From contig JACTMU010000080.1 in assembly GCA_014584465.1 (NCBI GenBank), positions 1 through 64,000 of the forward strand: a DNA stretch of 64,000 nucleotides. The letters run 5' to 3'. The stretch is from Pseudomonadota bacterium. Lineage in GTDB: Bacteria; Bdellovibrionota; Bdellovibrionia; Bdellovibrionales; JACTMU01. Made by a program: the position numbers and the translations under genes. Positions 59,228-64,000 of the stretch are shown here, piece by piece. How positions within the stretch are numbered: the first letter of the stretch is position 1; every line of letters begins with the position of its first letter. The notes beneath the pieces were generated by a model. It was given only the letters and a program-made list of their open reading frames with translations, was not told where the DNA came from and did not search any database.

Positions 59228-60166
59228 ATGGCAGCAGATGCTTCAAAGGGTTTTAAGAAGACAAAGGTCGTACGACCACCGCTTGAACGTTGGTACATTT
59301 ACGTTTTGATGACCTTCATTGGGCTCATGTGTGCGGACCTCATTCAACTTCAACTGCGTTCCTACATGATACCAACAAGTGCCCCTCCGGTAAAACCAAA
59401 GAGCATCAAAAAGCCAACGACCCCAGGTAGTGAAACATTGGGAGTGATTGCAGGTCGCAACATCTTTCACTCTGATGGTGTGATTCCCGTCTCTCTCAAA
59501 GATCAAGAGGGCGGTGGCGGCAAGGAGAAGGAGGATAACAAACCCGTTCCTTCTCAGCTTCCCCTTGTGCTTGTTGGGACACTTGTTCATCTGAATCCTG
59601 CACGGTCCATTGCAAGTTTCAACCTCAAGGGGAGAAACAAAATTCTTCCCTTTATGCCCGGTGATGACATTGACGGGATGGCCAAACTTGTAAAGGTTGA
59701 GCGTCTTCGAGTCATCTTTCGAAACACCAACAATGGCCGTCTGGAGTTCGTAGAGCTTAAGATTGAAGATAAGATCTCTTTTGGTACGAAAATGGCTCCA
59801 GCGATTTCCGATGGATCAGACATCCGTCGTGAGGGGAATAAGTTCACCCTTAAGCGCTCCGTTCTCAACAGTTATCTTTCCAATTTGGATGACCTTCTCA
59901 CAAAGGCACGCGCCGTTCCCTACAGCTCACCTGGTTCCGGCGGAAAGATTGAGGGGTTTCGGATCCTCAGCATTTCACCTGGGAGCGTCTTTGAGGCACT
60001 TGGAATTGAACGATTGGATGTGATCAAAAGCGTCAACGGTGAGCCGGTGAACAGCCCGGCCAAAGCGATGGAGATCTACAATGCACTTAAAAACTCGAAC
60101 TCCATTGCTTTAGGTGTAGAGCGCAATGGACAGGAGACAACATTCAACTACACGATTACGGAGTGA
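59228..60166 (+). CDS. gspC: Type II secretion system protein GspC
   Basis: A 312-residue inner-membrane protein linking the secretin to the inner platform. One N-terminal transmembrane helix (WYIYVLMTFIGLMCADLIQ), a linker, the homology region (VIAGRNIFHSDGV; LPLVLVGTLVHLNPARSIASFNLK) and a C-terminal PDZ domain (about 225-312; GFRILSISPGSVFEALGIERLDVIKSVNGEPV). A longer Gly/Lys insert precedes the HR strand. First gene of gspC-gspD-gspE; gspD follows after six bases. Confidence 0.88.
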   Translation: MAADASKGFKKTKVVRPPLERWYIYVLMTFIGLMCADLIQLQLRSYMIPTSAPPVKPKSIKKPTTPGSETLGVIAGRNIFHSDGVIPVSLKDQEGGGGKEKEDNKPVPSQLPLVLVGTLVHLNPARSIASFNLKGRNKILPFMPGDDIDGMAKLVKVERLRVIFRNTNNGRLEFVELKIEDKISFGTKMAPAISDGSDIRREGNKFTLKRSVLNSYLSNLDDLLTKARAVPYSSPGSGGKIEGFRILSISPGSVFEALGIERLDVIKSVNGEPVNSPAKAMEIYNALKNSNSIALGVERNGQETTFNYTITE

Positions 60167-60172
60167 GGAGAG

Positions 60173-62413
60173 ATGAGGAAGATTTTTAAAAGAACCTTAG
60201 TCTATTTGGGAGTCTTATATCTAGGTGTGTTTCAACCTCTCCGTTTGAATGCCCAGAACGACACCGCAGTTAAGAAAGATGCAGGTGACAAACCCAAAGT
60301 CTCCTTTGCCGACGCTCAACCCGAGGACATCACGGATGAAAATTTTCCAGATATGATCGAAAGTTTCGACTATCCCGATGCCGACATCATGGATGTGGTC
60401 AAGGCGATCAGCAAGCTGACGGGTAAGAACTTCATCATCGATCAAGGGGTGCGTGGAAAGATCTCAATTGTGGCCCCAAGCCCCATTTCAAAGGCCGAGG
60501 CCTATCGGGCCTTTCTTTCAGCACTTGCAATCAATGGCATGACCATTGTGCCAAGTGGAAAGTTTCTCAAGATTCGTCCTGCCAAGAGTGCCATTCGAGA
60601 CAGCATCGAAACTTATGGAGGAGCCTACTATCCCAACGCGGATCAATTGATCACTCGAATCATTCACCTTAAATACATCTCCGCCGATGAGGTGAACAAG
60701 AATCTCAGGATGTTGGCCTCTCGAGAGGGAGAGATCACAGCTTACCCTCAGACCAACTCGATCATCATCTCGGATTACGGTTCGAATGTGGAGCGTGTGA
60801 TGAAGATTTTGACTCTACTGGATGTTCCTACCTTTGAAGAGCAGATGGAGGTCATTCACATCAAACACGCTCGCGCCAAAGACATTGCCGAGTTGATTGA
60901 TCAAATTGTGAATAAGGGAGAGAAGCCATCGCAGCAGAGGAGTCGCTTCTCCTCGTCGATCTCTCGGTCGCGCCGGGGCCGAGAGGAGAAGAATGAATCC
61001 TTCTTTGTCATCCCCGATGATCGCACCAATGCCTTGATCATTGTTGGAAATAAGCAGGGCATCCAAAAAGTTGTGGCGCTCGTCAAAAGATTGGATTATA
61101 AATTGAGTGCCGAAGAGTCGGCGCACGTTCACGTCTATTACGTGAGGCATGGTGATGCTGAGACCATTGCAGGCACCCTTTCAGGGATTGCCAAGGAGGC
61201 CACCACTCAGCAGAAAGATCTAGACAAGGGTGGAGGTGCCGCTGGTGGGTTGAAGCGAATCGGAGATGTGGCACCTGTTGAACCCGTCTTTGGTGGAGAC
61301 GTTAAGGTTACAGCCGATAAGGTCAACAACAGTCTGATCATCACCGCAAGTCTCCAAGATTTCAACCAGGTGAAGGCGATCTTGGAAAAGATCGATGTGC
61401 CTCGCGATCAGGTCTATGTCGAGACGATCATCATGGAGATGACGGCAAGTCAAAATGAGGCGATTGGGATCAACTACTATAGGTTTGGTGAGGGGGGTGT
61501 AGGGCGCGTGGGTTTTCGTGGTGGCCCAATTGCTTTGGATCCTATGAGTGATTCGGGTGCGATTTTAGGCTTTGCATCCGGTGACGAGGTGAAGGTGACC
61601 TTTGGAGGGCAAGAGGCGACAGTGAAGACCCTCACCGGGTTCATCAATTTTTTGAAGAGCCAAACTCAGACCAACATCCTCTCAACCCCTCAGGTGATGG
61701 CTCTCGACAATGAGGATGCAGAGATTGAGGTTGGGGACAACATTCCTGTTGCGGCTGAGACGACCAACACGGCTGCCGGATCTCAGACCTCCATCAAGAT
61801 GCAGAAGGCCACCATCAAGTTGGCCATCAAGCCCTTCATCAGCCCTGAGAGCGATGTGGTCCGCCTTAAGATTGATCAGAGCATCATACAGTTAGCAAAA
61901 AAGGCCGTTGAAGCCAAACAGCTGGCCGACGCAGCTGTGGTCACCACCGATCGATCTCTCAAGACCAACATTGTTTTGAGAAGTGGTGACACGGCCGTTC
62001 TTGGGGGATTGATGAGTGACCGCTCGACCGACGAGGTGACCAAGGTTCCACTTCTTGGTGACATTCCCGTATTGGGGTGGCTCTTCAAATCGACTCACAC
62101 GGCAATGGAGAAGGTCAACCTTTTGATCTTCATCACTCCCAAGATCATTCGAAATCGCCATCACAATGCGGCTCTACTTAGTAAGAAGCTCAATGAGCGA
62201 GTTGAGTTCATCAAAGATGGGATGGACGGGCGTGATGTTCATGGAAAGACCTTTGATGCTCTCTATCAAAAGGCCGAAGCTGCGATTTCACGTCAACGAG
62301 CTCATGACGAGAGTGAGGGTGACGATGGAGATGATTCGATTGAGGAGGGTGTTGAGAGTCCGGGAAGTGCGCTTCCCGATTTGGACAAGGGCAGTGACAG
62401 CGAGAACTTTTAG
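60173..62413 (+). CDS. gspD: Type II secretion system secretin GspD
   Basis: A 746-residue outer-membrane secretin. Signal peptide (LVYLGVLYLGVFQPLRLNAQ), then N0 (FDYPDADIMDVVKAISKLTGKNFIIDQGVRGKI), N1-N3 (IIHLKYISADEVNKNLRML; IKHARAKDIAELIDQIV; VYYVRHGDAETIAGTLSGI), and the secretin core (QVYVETIIMEMT; STPQVMALDNEDAEIEVGDNIP; LGGLMSDRSTDEVTKVPLLGDIPVLGWLF; LLIFITPKII). An acidic C-terminal tail (ESEGDDGDDSIEEG) is extra. GAGGAG upstream of the ATG. Confidence 0.95.
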   Translation: MRKIFKRTLVYLGVLYLGVFQPLRLNAQNDTAVKKDAGDKPKVSFADAQPEDITDENFPDMIESFDYPDADIMDVVKAISKLTGKNFIIDQGVRGKISIVAPSPISKAEAYRAFLSALAINGMTIVPSGKFLKIRPAKSAIRDSIETYGGAYYPNADQLITRIIHLKYISADEVNKNLRMLASREGEITAYPQTNSIIISDYGSNVERVMKILTLLDVPTFEEQMEVIHIKHARAKDIAELIDQIVNKGEKPSQQRSRFSSSISRSRRGREEKNESFFVIPDDRTNALIIVGNKQGIQKVVALVKRLDYKLSAEESAHVHVYYVRHGDAETIAGTLSGIAKEATTQQKDLDKGGGAAGGLKRIGDVAPVEPVFGGDVKVTADKVNNSLIITASLQDFNQVKAILEKIDVPRDQVYVETIIMEMTASQNEAIGINYYRFGEGGVGRVGFRGGPIALDPMSDSGAILGFASGDEVKVTFGGQEATVKTLTGFINFLKSQTQTNILSTPQVMALDNEDAEIEVGDNIPVAAETTNTAAGSQTSIKMQKATIKLAIKPFISPESDVVRLKIDQSIIQLAKKAVEAKQLADAAVVTTDRSLKTNIVLRSGDTAVLGGLMSDRSTDEVTKVPLLGDIPVLGWLFKSTHTAMEKVNLLIFITPKIIRNRHHNAALLSKKLNERVEFIKDGMDGRDVHGKTFDALYQKAEAAISRQRAHDESEGDDGDDSIEEGVESPGSALPDLDKGSDSENF

Positions 62414-62415
62414 AG

Positions 62416-64000
62416 ATGGAACAGAGTCAGAACATTGGGGGGCTCCTCCTTAAGAATTCCAGTTTTACCGAGGATCAGGTGACGCTCCTCTTTGCCATGC
62501 CCATGTCCGATGGGGTCACCTTTGCAGAGGCCGCCTCCAAGATGGTTGCTCCTACAATCCATGATGTTTTGGAGCTTGTGGCAAGAACTCTTGGGATTCA
62601 GTTTATGAAGGAGATTGCTTACAATGACATACCTGTCGATTTGGTAAGAAATCTTCCCATCAACTACTCCAAACACTTTGAGATCTTACCGTTTAAAGAT
62701 GAGGACCTTGAGGTTTTTGTCCTCACGACCAACCCCTTTCGATTGGATGCCTTTGATGATTTGAAGGTGGTCTTTGGAAAGAAGGTCACCCCGATCCTCA
62801 CCACATCGGTTCGTCTGGATGAGGCGATCAATAAGGTCTATGAGAAGAGCACGGCAGCCCTTGAAGGACTTGATGAGATTGAGGGTGAAGAGTACGATCT
62901 TGATGAGCCGACCGTGGATCTCTTAGAGGCTGGAGACGATGAGGCTCCGGTGATCAAGCTGATCAACTCTCTTATTTTTCGAGCGGTGAAGGAGAAGGCC
63001 TCAGACATCCACATTGAGCCTTATGAGCGCAACATGGTGGTTCGCTATCGAGTCGATGGAATCCTATTTGATAAACTTAAGCCTCCCAAGAAACTTCAAA
63101 ATGCGATCACCTCGCGTATCAAAGTCATGGGCAATCTCAACATTGCGGAGAAGCGGCTTCCGCAAGATGGTCGTATTCCCATTAAAATTGGGGGAAAAGA
63201 TATCGACATTCGTCTCAACACAGTTCCTACCTCTCATGGTGAGAGGATCTGTATGCGTCTTCAGGATCGGTCCAATGTGATTTTGGACATTGTCCAATTG
63301 GGTTTTTCTGAAGACAGCCTCAAGAAAATTGAAAAGCTTTTGGAAAAGACCTATGGGATCGTCTTGGTGACAGGTCCTACTGGAAGTGGAAAATCGACGA
63401 CTCTCTATTCGTGTCTTGCTCGGATCAACACGATCGACAAGAACATCATCACCGTGGAAGATCCGGTGGAGCAGAGGATTCAGGGAATCGGGCAGATCCA
63501 AGTCAACTCGAAGATTGGATTGACCTTTGCCAGTGGACTTCGAGCCATCCTTCGTCAAGACCCCAATGTGATCATGATCGGAGAGATTCGAGACCTTGAG
63601 ACGGCGGAGATTGCAATCAACGCCTCACTTACAGGTCACCTTGTCTTTTCAACTCTTCACACCAACGATTCAGCTGGGGTCTTTCCTCGAATGACCGACA
63701 TGGGATGTGAACCATTTCTTCTTGCAACCTCCCTTTTGGGAATCGTGGCTCAACGATTGGTGCGGGTGCTCTGTCCGCACTGCAAAGAGCCCTACACTCC
63801 CAATGATGCTGAGATTGCAAGCCTTGAGATCACTCGCGAACAAGCAGCAACTGGGACTATTTTTCGTGCGGTGGGCTGCAATCAGTGCAATCAAAAGGGA
63901 TATATGGGGCGAACGATCATTCAAGAGCTTTTGATGATCACCGATGAGATACGTACATTGATCATGAAGAGGGTGGATGGCGGAACGATCAAGAAGCGGG
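62416..64000 (+). CDS. gspE: Type II secretion ATPase GspE (cut by the window end)
   Basis: The frame opens at ATG 62416, two bases after the gspD stop, and is open to the end of the window (528 codons seen). N-terminal domain (GGLLLKNSSFTEDQ), then DIHIEPYE and RVDGILFDKL, Walker A GPTGSGKST (about 320), Asp box DPVEQRIQGIGQIQV, Walker B MIGEIRDLETAEIAI, His box LVFSTLHTNDSAG, and a four-cysteine zinc finger (CPHC ... CNQC). It powers the pseudopilus. The C-terminal end lies outside the window. Confidence 0.95.
   Translation, partial: MEQSQNIGGLLLKNSSFTEDQVTLLFAMPMSDGVTFAEAASKMVAPTIHDVLELVARTLGIQFMKEIAYNDIPVDLVRNLPINYSKHFEILPFKDEDLEVFVLTTNPFRLDAFDDLKVVFGKKVTPILTTSVRLDEAINKVYEKSTAALEGLDEIEGEEYDLDEPTVDLLEAGDDEAPVIKLINSLIFRAVKEKASDIHIEPYERNMVVRYRVDGILFDKLKPPKKLQNAITSRIKVMGNLNIAEKRLPQDGRIPIKIGGKDIDIRLNTVPTSHGERICMRLQDRSNVILDIVQLGFSEDSLKKIEKLLEKTYGIVLVTGPTGSGKSTTLYSCLARINTIDKNIITVEDPVEQRIQGIGQIQVNSKIGLTFASGLRAILRQDPNVIMIGEIRDLETAEIAINASLTGHLVFSTLHTNDSAGVFPRMTDMGCEPFLLATSLLGIVAQRLVRVLCPHCKEPYTPNDAEIASLEITREQAATGTIFRAVGCNQCNQKGYMGRTIIQELLMITDEIRTLIMKRVDGGTIKKR

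Noticed and set aside
1-64000. CRISPR arrays, tRNA or rRNA genes, and replication origin
   Set aside because: No evenly spaced repeats, no tRNA-like cloverleaf with a GTTCRANNC arm between genes, no rRNA sequence and no cluster of DnaA boxes were seen on reading both strands.

Overview
The window looks like chromosomal DNA of a Gram-negative predatory-type or deltaproteobacterial-grade bacterium, most likely a Bdellovibrionota (Bdellovibrio/Pseudobdellovibrio-like) lineage. This is an inference from gene content: a TIGR02147-type regulator, a spore-photoproduct-lyase-like radical SAM protein, an AgmX/PglI C-terminal-domain protein, an APP1-type phosphatase, a RicT/PSP1 protein beside holB and tmk, a FecR/adenylate-cyclase locus, and a type II secretion gspC-gspD-gspE run. 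No rRNA, tRNA, CRISPR array or replication origin was seen.

Layout. 1-7.2 kb is an accessory, decaying region: an IS21-like terminus, an AraC regulator, a flavin-type split-barrel protein, a frameshifted alpha/beta hydrolase, two secreted proteins of unknown function around a TIGR02147 regulator, and the C-terminal remnant of an IS91-like transposase. A 32-bp piece of that remnant is repeated 3.8 kb upstream, so the two secreted proteins and the regulator lie between the copies. 7.2-15.2 kb is housekeeping: rsgA, thyA-folA, an HD phosphohydrolase and glmU-glmS. 15.3-20.7 kb is an overlapping operon: M14 peptidase, HAD hydrolase, a sensor kinase with a degenerate ATPase domain, a small protein and an NtrC-type regulator, followed by a ferredoxin. 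21.2-27.3 kb (minus strand) holds a FecR/Fn3 protein, an Fn3/outer-membrane-barrel protein and a Cache-HAMP adenylate cyclase, with a small secreted protein downstream. This is the best candidate here for an undescribed envelope-to-cAMP signalling system.

27.7-42.5 kb carries a large lipoprotein metalloprotease, mgtE, greA, an AsmA-like protein, an SPL radical SAM pair, an APP1-like phosphatase, an AgmX/PglI protein, secG, and a tightly overlapped tmk-holB-ricT-tatD operon. 42.8-46.8 kb is the glycolytic gap-pgk-tpiA operon followed by an mscS channel. 46.9-53.2 kb holds an RhlA-like hydrolase, a minus-strand signalling cluster (two CheY-like receivers, a CheC-like protein, a NarX-type kinase and a NarL-type regulator) and a divergent NtrC-type regulator. 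53.3-59.0 kb has a secreted carbonic anhydrase, an outer-membrane protein, HinT, and a lipid/envelope run (phospholipase D, EEP-family protein, DUF502). 59.2-64.0 kb is gspC-gspD-gspE, with gspE cut by the window end.

Three signals are not explained by genes. First, three sigma-54-type promoter motifs; two of them (47840-47856 plus strand and 8674-8690 minus strand) point into gene-poor DNA and could drive small RNAs. Second, a dispersed inverted-repeat (MITE-like) family: one full copy at 54172-54336 and fragments at 27442 and 30377, one of which supplies the mgtE stop codon. Third, several strong hairpins at gene ends (3924, 11768-11936, 42525).
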